A stretch of DNA of 64,000 nt from Aphelidium insulamus (lineage: Eukaryota; Aphelidiomycota; Aphelidea; Aphelidiaceae), in contig JAZDSV010000004.1 of assembly GCA_036784855.1 (NCBI GenBank), forward strand, positions 186,001 through 250,000, in the 5' to 3' direction. The notes under the pieces are model-generated. The model was given only the letters and a program-made list of their open reading frames with translations. It had not been told where the DNA came from and did no database searches. The stretch's first letter is position 1, and each line of letters opens with the position of its first letter. Positions 25,985 through 38,403 of this stretch are shown piece after piece. Both the position numbers and the translations under genes were made by a program.

Positions 25985-26522
25985 CACTTACTACAGTCAG
26001 TGTCTGTAGACGAACTGTCATGAAACACATAGTCAGACACCAACCTGCAAAATTGCTGCCGGCCTCCACAAATGTGGGCAGACTGCCAGTGAGCAGGGCC
26101 TTCAGACGCTGCATGGTGGTGGTGGGCGGGTCCGCAATAAAATGGAACAGCTGGTGTGTGCCTTGCGGGCGCTCTCGCTGCAGACGCTCTGCCACCGTGA
26201 GCCGGGCCAGCTGTGGATCGGTGCGCGGCGCCCCGGGACTCACAAAGTCGAACCGCAGTGCGTCCACCAGCACTATGACCACCCGCTTGAACATGGGCGG
26301 CAGTGACAGAGGCAGCTGTGGGCCTGGAGTACTGGCTGTGGTACCACCAGTGGCATCGTCGATAGTGTCCTCGGGCCCAGCAATATCGGCAAAGAAGCCG
26401 GCAAGAGACTCGGTGTCTGCCACCGCCGTAGATGCATTCCTCGTCAGCAGGAATCCCCGTTTGAAGGTCCACGCAGCCACCGTCACCCAGAAGGCCAGCG
26501 CTGCCAGGCGCACAGCGCCCAT
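23168..26522 (-). CDS. PIGO: GPI ethanolamine phosphate transferase 3 (PIG-O)
   Basis: PIG-O adds ethanolamine phosphate to the third mannose of GPI anchors in the ER. Exons 26045-26522, 25544-25844 and 23168-25466 give 1025 residues (human 1089). A signal-anchor helix (LAALAFWVTVAAW) is followed by the alkaline-phosphatase fold: VVIVLVDALRFDF, ADPPTTTMQRLKALLTGSLP with the nucleophilic threonine, HFLGVDHCGHRYG and GDHGMDGKGDHGGDS, all metal or catalytic motifs of the PIG-N/O/G group. The last exon encodes about a dozen membrane helices. Intron 1 is long for this window (about 200 nt) and holds a TA repeat. Intron 2 appears to use a GC donor (GCATGT), since only that choice restores GHRYGPAHAEM. 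Confidence 0.94.
25950..25978. repeat. TA microsatellite in PIG-O intron 1
   Basis: About fourteen TA repeats within the intron 25845-26044. Confidence 0.9.
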
Positions 26523-27087
26523 TGTTGTGTTATTAACGTACGCGTGTGTTGAAACAATTGTGTTGCACGTGTACGCACGTCCATACATATGTATTTGATC
26601 TTCTGCAATGCAGACTCGTCTTTATTGGCAAATGTACTCTATTACAAGCAAGTTACTAATAATCTGTCTGGGGCCTTTGCAATACATATACACGTATGCT
26701 GAGGCAAGAATGTGGGGGAGGGGATTTGAATTACGTAGCTGGTGAATGGATGCTTAACCAAGCATACTTGAAAGACTAATTAGCAGGCCACTATGACATG
26801 ACGTGAAGTGTGCAGACACTTTTTTTGCAGACTATGCTGCAAGTGAGGTGTGGAACATGAATGATGCAGTTAACCTGGCAAATGAAGAATATGGCGGCAC
26901 CAATTTAGTCGACTAGTAAAGTGCATCTGTTTTGGAGAATACAACATATCCCTGCGGTTCCGTGCCAACACGCTTGGTCGGTTAGCGCTCCTATTGGAAA
27001 AATCTATGACGCGCTATGATTGGTTCTCCAAGTGTGGCGTTGCTGCGCCTCTCTTTCCTCTGCCTTTTCTCTCGCAGCCATCCAACC
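26523..27087. other. Intergenic between PIG-O and secreted protein A
   Basis: 565 bp, AT-rich, with no intact gene recognised. The right end (from about 27015) holds an inverted CCAAT box (TGATTGGTT) and a pyrimidine-rich run before the next start. Confidence 0.5.
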
Positions 27088-28107
27088 ATGAAATCGTTCA
27101 TGTTCGTAGCCGCGCTGTGCCTGGCCCTCTCTTCCGTCGCCCCTCATGCAGAGTAAGTCCGCCTGTTTCGGAGAGCTTTCCTCACTTAATGCCTGGCAGG
27201 GCTGTGTCGCTATTTGGATGGAGGGCGCCCGCATTTTCGTGGCCTTTTCGCGCCACTTGGTTCGGCATGAAGTCGCAATACAACCGCGGTGAAACCGTGA
27301 AGCTTGCCGCGTGCTTCAACTAGTACGTGCAAATATGTGCCTCGTTGCATCGTTTAATGATGTATTTCCAGCTGGACGCCAAAGACGATCTTGACGTACG
27401 ACGTGCGCATTAGTGGGCCGCACTCCGGAGAGGATTACATCGTCCCGGATGCCCGCATTGAACGACTGACCGCAATTCCTTACATGGATATGAATAGCGC
27501 CGACTTGGACTCGCTAGTAGATAAGGTTCAGCGCAGGTACAACTGCTTTCTGGTCAGCTTCGACGTACCAGACAGCGAGGTCGCCGAGCTGAGCGGCAAG
27601 AAGCTCACGGTGAAATTGTTTAATCCACGCTCAGTGTTTGGCAAGACCAGAACCTCGGTGAGCGGGCTGAGGCTGGTTGATGAGAAGAAGCCCGTACAAC
27701 TCGTGCATTTTGAAAAGTATTTTCGGCTTGATCGATTCGTTCCTGGTTCCGCCCAGTGCGACAGTTATGTAAACGATGATCAGTCCATAAATAATTTGCT
27801 GGCCGGTGTGCGCAATGTGGACGGAAGCCAAAAGACAAGGTTGAATATGATTGGACAGTTCGTGCAATGCGATATCAAGGCAATTCGCACTACGATGCTT
27901 GTCAAAGTTCGCTCGCTGTTGGCCGATGTTTCCGTGCCCGACGATAATGGCGAATACGAGAATGATATACTAGAAATGTTTGAGCCTGACGAAGACGTGG
28001 AAGCACGTGATACAGCTCTCCAAGAGGTTGCCGACAAGTACATTAAGGTGGAAGAGTTGACGGAGCTCGTCGATACGGAACTGCAACGCCGCTTCCACAT
28101 CGTGTAG
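27088..28107 (+). CDS. Secreted protein of unknown family, copy A
   Basis: Exons 27088-27152, 27200-27322 and 27372-28107 give 307 residues. Exon 1 is a clean signal peptide (MKSFMFVAALCLALSSVAPH). Exon 2 encodes FGWRAP...FSWPF and WFGMK, and the rest has YDVRIS, LTAIPYMDMNSADLD, FLVSFDVPD and ELSGKKLTVKLFNPR. No known domain is recognised; Cys residues are few. It is clearly paralogous to the gene at 29287-30313, with the same three-exon layout and phases. IMMP1L and a small membrane gene lie between the copies. A CCAAT box lies about 70 bp upstream. Confidence 0.8.
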
Positions 28108-28222
28108 ACGGCCACACATATGACATACGGTCATATCCATCAATATATTGTCATACATATCTCATATTATATAACACTCATTTGCATCAAGCTATAAGCT
28201 TACCCACATCTTAATCGCACAT

Positions 28223-28849
28223 ATGGCCCGACGGGTGCTGATGGTGGCCACGTCGCTGTACGCACTGCAATACGCGCTCGTCAGTGTGGAGAATGTACGC
28301 GCGCTATTCTCTCTATATACATATATGCATGCAGCCACAGTGTACCAACTATCAACTTGTAGTGCCGCGGCCCGTCAATGATGCCCACTATCTGGTCCGG
28401 TGACTGGCTGGTGGTGGAAAAGGTGTCGCACAGGCTGCGTGGCCATCTGCGCAGGGGACACGTGGTGATATGCAGTCACCCGCGAGATCCCGGCAGCTTC
28501 ATCTGCAAGCGCATTATCGGCATGGTACGTGGATGCCGTTATATGTTATACTTGAAGTATCTACTTGACTTGTGCAGCCTGGCGACATCATCTGCAAAGA
28601 TCCTACTAGTACTCGGGCAGAGTGGACACGGATACCACCGGGACACGTGTGGCTTGGAGGAGATAATGCCACACACTCTACAGATTCGCGTGTATATGGC
28701 CCCGTACCACAAGCATTGATATTGGGCAAGTGCATTTATATGCATTTATAAATATACCCGAAATTTACATTCACGTAGGGCGCGCGGTGGCAACAATATG
28801 GCCGCAGTGCCGCTGGGTTAAAAACAGTTTTATAGATAGAAGAATGTAA
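28223..28849 (+). CDS. IMMP1L: Mitochondrial inner membrane protease subunit 1
   Basis: Signal-peptidase family S26 protease that removes sorting signals in the intermembrane space. Four exons (28223-28294, 28363-28524, 28578-28725, 28779-28849) give 150 residues, close to the usual 166. Catalytic serine lies in GPSMMPTIWSGDW, catalytic lysine in FICKRIIG, followed by PGDIIC, VWLGGDNATHSTDSRVYGPV (the S26 GDN box) and a terminal IWPQCRW. The last exon needs a GC donor (GCAAGT at 28726); without splicing the frame stops soon after in unrelated residues. The start at 28223 gives a short N-terminal membrane helix. Confidence 0.93.
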
Positions 28850-28852
28850 ATA

Positions 28853-29125
28853 TTAGCGGTAAGCTGCATCGTCGCTATTTTCGTCCAGCGACAAGGCTGC
28901 CAAGAAGAGAATCATTGCGCGGCGTAAAAGCCAGCAAGCCGGCTTCACGCAGCCTTGAACGATTATATTGCCGGTGCATACCATCAGTGCCAGTGTGAAC
29001 AGTATAAATGGCATCGATAAAACACTGCATGCCAGCACAGTTAGTATAATCAGGAGCTGTGTGCACGCCGTGATGGTGCTTACTGTCCACTGCAGTGTAT
29101 CAACATGGACGTTCATTGTGGCCAT
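28853..29125 (-). CDS. Small hypothetical membrane protein, 90 aa
   Basis: Single open frame with two or three hydrophobic stretches (LLIILTVLACSVLSMPFILF and further ones) and an acidic C-terminus (LDENSDDAAYR). Ends 3 bp from the convergent IMMP1L stop. No family recognised. The dense hydrophobic content and tidy fit between neighbours support it being real; an intron could extend it. Confidence 0.45.
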   Translation of the reverse strand: MATMNVHVDTLQWTVSTITACTQLLIILTVLACSVLSMPFILFTLALMVCTGNIIVQGCVKPACWLLRRAMILFLAALSLDENSDDAAYR

Positions 29126-29286
29126 GGTGGAAATGTCTGTGCGTGGACAATATACGTATATACTAACATGACAGCTGTCGCGGCCAGCAGGTCAAGCTAT
29201 CAAATTTTTAGGTTGTTCATGATTGGGTAACGGGTGCCAATTATGTGGCGCATTTCTTTCCTCTTTTCTCGCGTGGCCATCCCAGC

Positions 29287-30313
29287 ATGAAGTCGTGCAT
29301 CTTTTCAGCTCTGCTGCTGTGCCTGGCCCTTTCTTGCATCGTCCCTCATGCAGAGTAAGCAAGCTTGCTAACTTTTTAACGATCAGTTTAACCAGGTTAG
29401 AGCCGCCTCGCTGTTCGGATGGCGACTCCCATTTTCGTGGCCCTTTCCACGCGCCACCTGGTTCGGCATGAAGCCGCAGTACTACCGCGGAGAAACCGTG
29501 AAGCTTGCCGCGTGCTTCAACTAGTACGTGTACATATAGCTATTGAATGTGAATCATCGCAGAGTCTAATGATGTATTTCTAGTTGGACGCCAAAGACGA
29601 TCTTGACGTACGATGTGCGCATTAGTGCCCCGCGTTCCAAGAAGGATTACATTGTCCCGAATGCTATTATAGAACGATTGACCGCTATTCCATACATGGA
29701 GATGAACAGTGCCGACTTGGACCCGCTGCTTGAGAAGGTTAAGCAAAATTACGACTGCTTCCTTGTCAGCTTCGACGTGCCAGACAACAAGGTCACGGAG
29801 CTGAGTGGCAAGTCACTCACGGTGAAGCTGGTGAACCCACGCGCGTTTTTTGGCAAGACCAGAACCAGAGTGAGCGGGTTCAAGTTGGTTGATGATGATA
29901 AACCGGCGCCATCCTTACGGTTTGAGAAATATTTTCGCCTTTTCCGAGTTGCTCCTGGCGCTTTTGGGGCTTACAACGATGATTTGATCAATTTTTTGAT
30001 TGACAAGGTGTACCATGCCGCTTTCGACCGCGTGAAGTCCGCTTTGTGTGTACTCGGATCGGATATTCAATGCCCCAATATTAACAAGATCAGCACAGTG
30101 ACGCTCGTCCGAATTAGATCACTCCTGGCTGACGTTTATATGCCCAAAGATGATGGCAGTTACGAAGAGCGTATCTTAAGCGTATATAAGCGGGATGGAG
30201 ATGCACGAAAACGTGATTCCAGGCTCCAACATGTTGCCGCCACGTATGTGACGGTGGAAGAGGTTGCGGAGATCATTGATGCGGAACTCCAGCGGCGTTT
30301 GCGGGTCATGTAG
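29287..30313 (+). CDS. Secreted protein of unknown family, copy B
   Basis: Exons 29287-29354, 29401-29523 and 29584-30313 give 306 residues. Signal peptide KSCIFSALLLCLALSCIVPH. It mirrors copy A at 27088 throughout: GETVKLAACFNYWTPKTILT is shared exactly, and intron positions and phases are the same. Copies diverge most in the last 100 residues, where A is acidic and B is more basic. A TGATTGG box lies about 66 bp upstream, as in copy A. Function is not known. Confidence 0.8.
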
Positions 30314-30605
30314 ACAATGCAGTACATGCAGTAATGATATGTAATAAAAGCAACATGTACAACAGCACAAGTTGCAACATCATGATGAAATGGGTAACTT
30401 AAAGGCCCGAGAGACCGCCGATAGAAGGTTTTCCTATTAGCATCTAGAGCTGCGCTGAGGAGTAATTGTGAGCGGCAAAAAAATAGTAGCAGCCAGTAGT
30501 TTTTTCCTCGAAGCAGTATTTTATCTACATTTAAATTGATGGCACTCCAAAACAGTGTGTTAGCGAAGCCAAGTGTCTGAAACAAACAACTCACCAGTCT
30601 TTTCA

Positions 30606-30606
<1 letters not shown>

Positions 30607-30664
<58 letters not shown>
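30607..30664. repeat. CA microsatellite in the PP2A 5' leader
   Basis: Roughly 28 uninterrupted CA units end about 25 bp before the PP2A start codon, so they are in the core promoter or 5' UTR. Confidence 0.95.
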
Positions 30665-30670
<6 letters not shown>

Positions 30671-30689
30671 ATACACTCTCTCACTCAAG

Positions 30690-31809
<1,120 letters not shown>

Positions 31810-31954
31810 GCCGCCAATGCTTTATAGTGGCAGAGACACCACTGTGCCAGTATATGATATCCCGCTCAACGTATTAAATATTGCTGTTGCTGTCAATGTT
31901 CTTTATCTTTAATTAGGTGTGTATGTGAGTGTAGATAATCCCTCAGTCAGACAA

Positions 31955-33740
31955 CTAGACGCTGAGCGAAGCTGAACCGCCCAGAGTCGCCGAGTACGGT
32001 GCCAGCGCTTGAGCGACATTTGTCTGGAGGAATTTGCGTGTCTGTTGCGGCGCCCGACCAACAAACGTTGACGGATTCAGCAGGTCATTCAGCTATGCAT
32101 TCAGCTCTAGTTATAATTCATACCAGTATCAGATGCAATACCTGTGCGTGAACTGGAGCAAAGTAGGCGCACTGGCGAATCCGATCAATGAGGTCGTTGT
32201 CCTTGCCTTCCAGCTTGACACGGGCCGCCGCCTGATGCGACAACACCCGTATCTGTTCGTGGCACTCTTGCCGATCGCCGCCCGCCTTCACCATGGCCAT
32301 GATGATGTTCTCGGTGGCCATGAACGGCAGCTCCTCGTCAATGTGGCGCTGGATCACTTGCGGGTACACCACAAGCCCCTCGCAAATATTTTGTATGATG
32401 GATAGCACAATGTCGGCGGTCAGAAATGCCTCGGGAATGGTGATGCGTCGGTTGGCGCTATAAAAAGCAAGTATAAAATTCCATGCTGTATAAATAAGTG
32501 TTACTTGCCTGTCGTCCAGCGTGCGCTCCAGCCACTGCACACTGGCCGTGCCGCATGCATTCCCGCTCAGAGTCATCAAGTGCCGGGCCAGACTGCAGCA
32601 CCGTTCGGCCCGCATCGGGTTCCGCTTGTACGCCATGGCCGACGACCCGATTTGATCCGCCTCGAAGGGTTCCTCGATTTCTTTCCGGTTGGCCAGCAGT
32701 CGCAAGTCCGTGGCGAATCGGTGCGCGGATGCGCCGAACGACGCCAAACTGTGCACAATGTCCACGTCGACCTTGCGTGAGTAGGTCTGCCCGGTGACGG
32801 CGTATGTCTGGTCCTTGAATCCCGCCATCTCTGTCACTAGTTCGTCCAGCTTCTCCACCTGCATATTGCTGGTTAAATCGACAACTATTGTATGCAACAC
32901 ATACCTTGTCATGGTCACCGGAAAACAGAGCCAGGAAAGAGGCCTGCGTGCCAGTGGTGCCCTTTACACCGCGAAAACACAAATCACCCCGAACACGTTG
33001 GATATTGCGCAGATCCCACAGAAAGTCCTGATAGCATGTAAACGGGTTCTCAGCAGCAGATAACATCATGCAGACCTGGATCCAGAGGGTGGCCCGCTTG
33101 CCGACAGTGGTTAGCTGGGCGGGTTGAAAGTGGGTGAAACCAAGTGTGGCCAGGTCGGCGTGCGTGGCGGCAAACTGTGCCAGACGGTCGATGCAACGCG
33201 CGAGTTTAGGCAGCAGAATGTCCAGACCATCACGGATCATAATCAAGTCGGCATTGTCGGTCACGTAGCACGAAGTGGCTCCCAAGTGGATGATCCCGGC
33301 CGCTAAAAGAAGTAAGTACAAGCTTGTATATATATATATAATATACATATACAATACTATATGTATGGTATGTGAACTACCTTTGGGACAGGCAACGCCA
33401 AAGGTGTGGACGTGAGCCATAACATCGTGTCGGCGTCGCTTCTCCTCCGCAGCCGCCAGCTCATAGTCGATATTGGTCTGCCATGAAGTTATATATGTAC
33501 ACACACAGTATACCACCAATAAGCTAGGCACGATATACGAACCAACTGCGACTCCATCTGCTCAATGGCTTCCAGCGTCACATCGGCCAGACCCAGCTGG
33601 TGCTCGGCGCGTGCCAGCCACACCCACAGCTGACGCCACGTGGAAAACTTTTTATCATCCGAGAAATTGTGCGCCATCTCCGCGGACGCGTAGCGCGACG
33701 TCAGCGGGCTTTGGTAGCGCGCGTGCTCTCCCTGGATCAT
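31955..33740 (-). CDS. ADSL: Adenylosuccinate lyase
   Basis: Catalyses two fumarate-releasing steps of purine synthesis (SAICAR to AICAR, adenylosuccinate to AMP). Seven exons (33543-33740, 33381-33477, 33076-33302, 32905-33027, 32858 to 32509, 32142-32457, 31955-32092) give 482 residues, as in human ADSL. Motifs: [11 protein letters not shown] at the start, [36 protein letters not shown] and the flexible signature loop [11 protein letters not shown] with the catalytic serine, then TLDDSANRRI and [12 protein letters not shown]. Intron 5 has a GC donor (GCAAGT), demanded by DDSANRR. The start codon lies only 42 bp from that of the divergent membrane-protein gene. Confidence 0.97.
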
Positions 33741-33782
33741 TTGTATTGTGAATATAAATTATACTGACACAATAACTCTGCC

Positions 33783-34807
33783 ATGCACAACTACACGCTG
33801 AGCAGTGCGGGCGCGGCCGCCTCAGAGGGCCTGTTGTTTGGGTATGCCACGGGTACGCTGGACTCGTGGCTGGCGGTGCTGGGGATGGTGGCGGCGGTGC
33901 AGCACGTGTATGCCGGCTCCTCCACACGCCGCCTGTCCACCGCGGCACTGGTGTACTCTCTGCTGGGTGATGCGTGTGCGGCCTACGTGTTCTGGAGCGC
34001 GTACACCATGAATGCCGTACTGTATGGCATAAGCGCGGCTTTGTCCGCCGTAGTCCTGGTGAAAAGTACGCGCGTCCTTGTCGCTGAAAATTTGCCTTGC
34101 TAACCATCCGCAGAGCTGATTCCTTCGTTGACCCGCACTACTGCAAGGACGGACTTTTTGCCGCTTCACACTGCCACAATTACAACCACAGCCACAGCTG
34201 TTAGTGCCGCCACCAAGTCGAGCAGTAGAACAACGCGTCAAGATGTGCTAGTCTACTTGTCTCCACTACTCTACGTGGTTGCGGGACGTATTCTCGCGCA
34301 GTACTATTTGGTGGAGGGCTTGAGCAGTACTGAAAAGTACGTCTACACCGTGGTGCAGCCAATAGTGCTCGGAGCCGTTATCGGGTTCCAGCACATACAC
34401 TCCATACACTCGACGTTGACGCGTCGCGTAACTGATCTTGATAACAATGCTGCTGATGACGATGACGACGTGTACAACTTTGTGACAACGCTGCAGATCC
34501 GCGGCATAGTGCACGCTGGCTACATCGTTTTGGTGCAGATCGCCTACTTTGTCATGCACGCGTTCAGCGGTGGCGACATCGATACACTGTGCGGCATTGT
34601 AGCTGCGGTGGTCTACATTCAACTTCAGTTGCTTGTCATGTGCTACTGCGTAAGTGTTTGTATTATTGTAAAGTTTGCAGGTATACATATGTATAATTAG
34701 ACTGACATCATCATACGGCATAGTCATTCAATAAACGTTCTGCTGGCAAGTTGTGGCGTCGATTACAAGTGCCGGGGAAGGATAAGCGCACAAAAGCGGC
34801 CATCTAG
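33783..34807 (+). CDS. Multi-pass membrane protein, unknown family
   Basis: Exons 33783-34065, 34114-34649 and 34724-34807 join in phase to 300 residues. I count about seven to eight hydrophobic helices (for example SWLAVLGMVAAVQHVY, YLSPLLYVVAGRILAQYYL, YTVVQPIVLGAVIGFQH, IVLVQIAYFVMHAF, LCGIVAAVVYIQLQLLVMCY), a Thr/Ser-rich loop after helix 3, an Asp-rich loop (NAADDDDDVY) and a basic C-terminal tail ending KDKRTKAAI. No domain is recognised. It shares a 42-bp divergent start region with ADSL. Confidence 0.7.
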
Positions 34808-35189
34808 GCATACATATTCTAAATAACAGTAGAGATGTCTCTTTCTATGTACAGCTGACACAGATGAAAGTATTACAAAGCAGAGTGACACTGAGGCGCG
34901 GCGCTTCTGTGTTCTGTGACCAATCGCGATAATTTGAACGGGTAGCGAAAAGGACATGTTGCTGTCGTTGATGCTGGTGGTGTGGTTGATGCTGTTTGTG
35001 GTGATGGTGTGAGTGCTTTGTGGGGCGAGCGTACAGGTGAAGAGATAACGAGGAATGCAGTGACTAATACTGCTCAAATGTCATTTCGGGATGGCAGTGC
35101 ACACCGCACGCAGGGAATGCTGCTGCTGCTGTCAAGTCTGCTGTCAAGTCCACATGATAGCGCTCATTATGGAACTGCTCTAATTGCCA
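34808..35189. other. Intergenic between membrane gene and SBDS 3' ends
   Basis: Convergent 3' ends. Contains low-complexity GGTGTGGTTGATG-like repeats near 34975-35010; no gene recognised. Confidence 0.5.
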
Positions 35190-36195
35190 CTACGCCACCC
35201 TCTCATCCCAGTCGCCCAAACTCTCACTCAGCGAGAGGAGATCCAGTCTGCCACGCCCCTTGGTCTCCACTTGCAGCAGGTCGGCAATTATTCTAAACTT
35301 TCCCGGCTCAATGAGACATTCCTGGTCGATTAATTGAGTTCAAAAGTGGAAGCGATGCATCAGATATACAGACCATTAGATAATCAGCGCCGGCTGATCC
35401 AAAATCTTCAGATTGCACCGTGTTAATGCACGATGCCAGCTTCTCCTTGACCTTCTTGACATCGATGCCACCCCGGCTCGGTATGGTTAGTTGGATACGC
35501 ATTTGCGCGCGGGCGATGGGAATCACGTTGTCGCGCTGCAACTGTTTAATAATTTCGAGTGCTTGCAGTTTAGCGCTCTTGCTGGTGCTGATACTGTATG
35601 GCAGCTCTGCCACAACCTTCTCAAGCCTGTGATAAAATAGAATTGATATATGAGCTGTAAGATTCTGCAGTTTGACTGTACATACATGGTGGTGGGATAG
35701 GGACGCTGCGTGGTTGGGTTGATGGTCTTGTCGGCAATGATTTGCACAATGTCTTTTTGCACGTTCTGCAGATTGTTGTTGCGTTCCAGTGCGCTCACTT
35801 GCAGTTCCCCTTTGGTTAATATCTGCATATTATCGTCAAATGGACGTGTCAAATGCAATAAAAATAAGTAAATGAAATATACCTCCAGAACAATCTTGGA
35901 CGTGTCCAGCGTCTTGAAGCAACGCTCCAGATCATCCCTGGGGGCCGCCTGCCCTTTTGACACGTTGACAAACACCGTGTCCGTCTGCAGCACATTGTCC
36001 AAGTCGGTCTCTCTGCGAATATTTGCTATATGAATTGCTATTCATATCTTCATTGATGACCACCTACACGCCGTTCCGCCACTCGAGCACCTTGTTCTTG
36101 TAGCAGGCCAGCTCGAACCGCTTGCCTCCCTTGCGCAGTCGCACCACGCTCACATTTGTGAGACGAATTTGGTTTGATGGCTGAAAGAGCGACAT
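35190..36195 (-). CDS. SBDS: SBDS ribosome maturation factor
   Basis: SBDS works with EFL1 to release eIF6 from new 60S subunits. Five exons (36068-36195, 35883-36012, 35686-35822, 35374-35626, 35190-35321) give 259 residues (human 250). Domain [41 protein letters not shown]; domain [27 protein letters not shown]; domain [13 protein letters not shown], then [20 protein letters not shown]. The last intron starts GTCTGT at 35373; without it the conserved EPGKFR end is lost. Divergent from DDX56, another 60S factor, with 134 bp between start codons. Confidence 0.96.
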
Positions 36196-36329
36196 TGAGC
36201 GTGAAAGAAGAAAAATAAAATGCAGAAAAAGAAAAGCAATCGAGGAAAGAAAGAAAGAAGAAAAATTAAATTCAGAAAGAAGAAAAGCAATTGAGCAAAA
36301 AGAAAAATTGCGTGAAAGAAGAAGTCAAA
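36196..36329. promoter_or_regulatory. Divergent promoter SBDS / DDX56, purine-rich
   Basis: 134 bp with an A/G-only-like run of GAAAGAAGAAAAA repeats on the plus strand. It must serve two 60S ribosome-assembly genes; co-expression is an inference. Confidence 0.65.
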
Positions 36330-38325
36330 ATGCCGGCAACATTCGCCGAGCTTGGCTTGGACGCGCGCCTCGTCAAGGCCGTGGCTGCGATGAAGTTTAA
36401 CGCGCCCACTCTTATTCAGGAAAAGACTATACAGCTGGCGTTGGAGGGCAAAGATATATTGGGCAAGGCGCGGACCGGCTCGGGCAAGACTGCCGCGTAC
36501 TGTCTGCCCGTCCTGCATCGTATCCTGACGCGTCCGGCAGAGGTATGTATTATGTTCATTAAATGTGGATTTCCGCTTAAAGTATCCTGCAGACGGGAGA
36601 TGGTGGCGGAATACGATCGTTGATACTGGTGCCGACGCGTGAGCTGGCGGAGCAGGTGCAGCAGCATTTAACCGATCTGCTGGCCTACTGCCACGACGCC
36701 GTGTCCACCTTGAACCTGGCACCCAGTGAAGTATCGGTCCAGCTAGGTAGACCACTCCTGGCCGCCCATCCCGATGTGGTGGTGGCCACGCCCGGAAAAG
36801 CACTGCAGCACCTGAAATGCGGAAATATGGTGCTGGGCGCGTCGTTGCAAACGTTTGTCATCGATGAGGCGGACCTGATAATGTCTTTTGGCTACGACGA
36901 GGATTTGCGGAACATTATGCCATATATGCCGCGCACGTATCAGGCGCTGTTGATGTCGGCGACGCTGGACGATGATATTCAGTCACTGAAGCAGATGGTG
37001 CTGCGTAACCCGGTCACTATAAAGCTCGAAGAGGGTGTCGACGAGGACGCCTGCAAGATTACCCAGTACTCTGTCAGGCAAGTAATTATTTACTTTCTTG
37101 GCTACATAATAAGGATAATCAAATTGCTTGCAGCTGCAAAGAGTCGGACAAGTTTCTGTTAATGTTCTTCATACTCAAGCTGCGACTTATCAAGGGCAAA
37201 TGCATCATATTCGTCAATGACATTGACCGATGTTTCCGTCTGCGGCTCTTTTTGGAACAATTTGCCGTTCGCTGCAGTGTCTTGAACGCAGAGCTGCCGC
37301 AAAAGTCGCGGTCAGTTCCTTGATTTGTTTAATGGTGTAATTCAATGTATAGGCACCACATTGTGCAAGAGTTCAACAAGGGCGTGTTTGACTATCTCAT
37401 TGCGACGGACGAGGCGCAGAAATCCGCTGCGGGCAATGATAAGTCTCCGCAGCCCGAGTCGGACACAGAAGACCGCGGTGCTTGCACCGTCTCCACCGCC
37501 GATGAGCCGTCTGCAGCCAAGACGACATCAGCTGCCGCCTCCGACAGCAGCAAGAAGAAAAGGCAGCAGAAGCAACGGAAACTGGCCGCCAAGCAGGACA
37601 AGGAGTATGGAGTGTCGCGCGGCATCGACTTCAAGGGCGTGCAGGCCGTAATCAACTTTGACTTGCCAGCGTCCACACGGGCTTACATCCACCGCATCGG
37701 ACGCACAGGCCGCGGAGATGCCAGCGGCCTGGCACTGTCGCTGGTCACGGACGCGGATGCCAAACTGTTTGCCAAGATTGAGGCGCGCCAAACCAAGAAG
37801 AAAGCAGCCATCACCCCGTTCACCTTCGACATGGACAAGGTGGAGGGGTTCCGGTACCGGTGCGAAGATGCGCTGCGCGCCGTCACCAAGACTACGATAC
37901 GGGAGGCGCGCATCAAGGAGATCAAATCCGAGGTGATGAACTCTGACCGGCTCAAGACGCACTTTGAGGCGAATCCACGTGATTTTGCCGCACTGCGCCA
38001 CGACAAGCCGTTGCACGTGACGCGCTCGCAACCCCATCTGAAGCACATTCCCGAGTATCTGATGCCGCGCAAGACTGATGACAAGACTGCAGGCGCAATG
38101 ACACTGATGAATGTCCCATTCAACACCAGCAACAACAAGCGCAAACGGTTCCATCGGCAGCAGAGCAGTGGTCGTGGCGGGGTATGCAGTGATTTTCACA
38201 TATTATTACTAACTGTGCAGAAATCTTCCAACAAGAAGGACCCGCTAAAGACACTTGCATTCCGCCCGGACACTGGATCAGCGCGTGGCAAGAAGCAGCG
38301 AAAATCGCCGACTGGAACATTCTAA
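36330..38325 (+). CDS. DDX56: DEAD-box RNA helicase DDX56/Dbp9
   Basis: Dbp9/DDX56 acts in 60S subunit assembly in the nucleolus. Exons 36330-36542, 36593-37077, 37134-37310, 37353-38181 and 38221-38325 give 602 residues (yeast Dbp9 594). Motifs: Q-motif [54 protein letters not shown] (the FGYD after the DEAD box is typical of this subfamily), [30 protein letters not shown] and [11 protein letters not shown] basic/acidic insert of about 60 residues follows ATDE, as in Dbp9, and the C-terminus is Lys-rich. Intron 2 begins GCAAGT; only that donor leads into [16 protein letters not shown]. Confidence 0.95.
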
Positions 38326-38365
38326 GCTGCTGCTACAGATACAAACTATATAGAACATTATAGCA

Positions 38366-38391
38366 TATATATATATATATATATATATATA
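38366..38391. repeat. AT microsatellite
   Basis: About twelve AT repeats between the convergent 3' ends of DDX56 and the C2orf81-like gene. Confidence 0.85.
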
Positions 38392-38403
38392 ATTGATAAG
38401 AAA

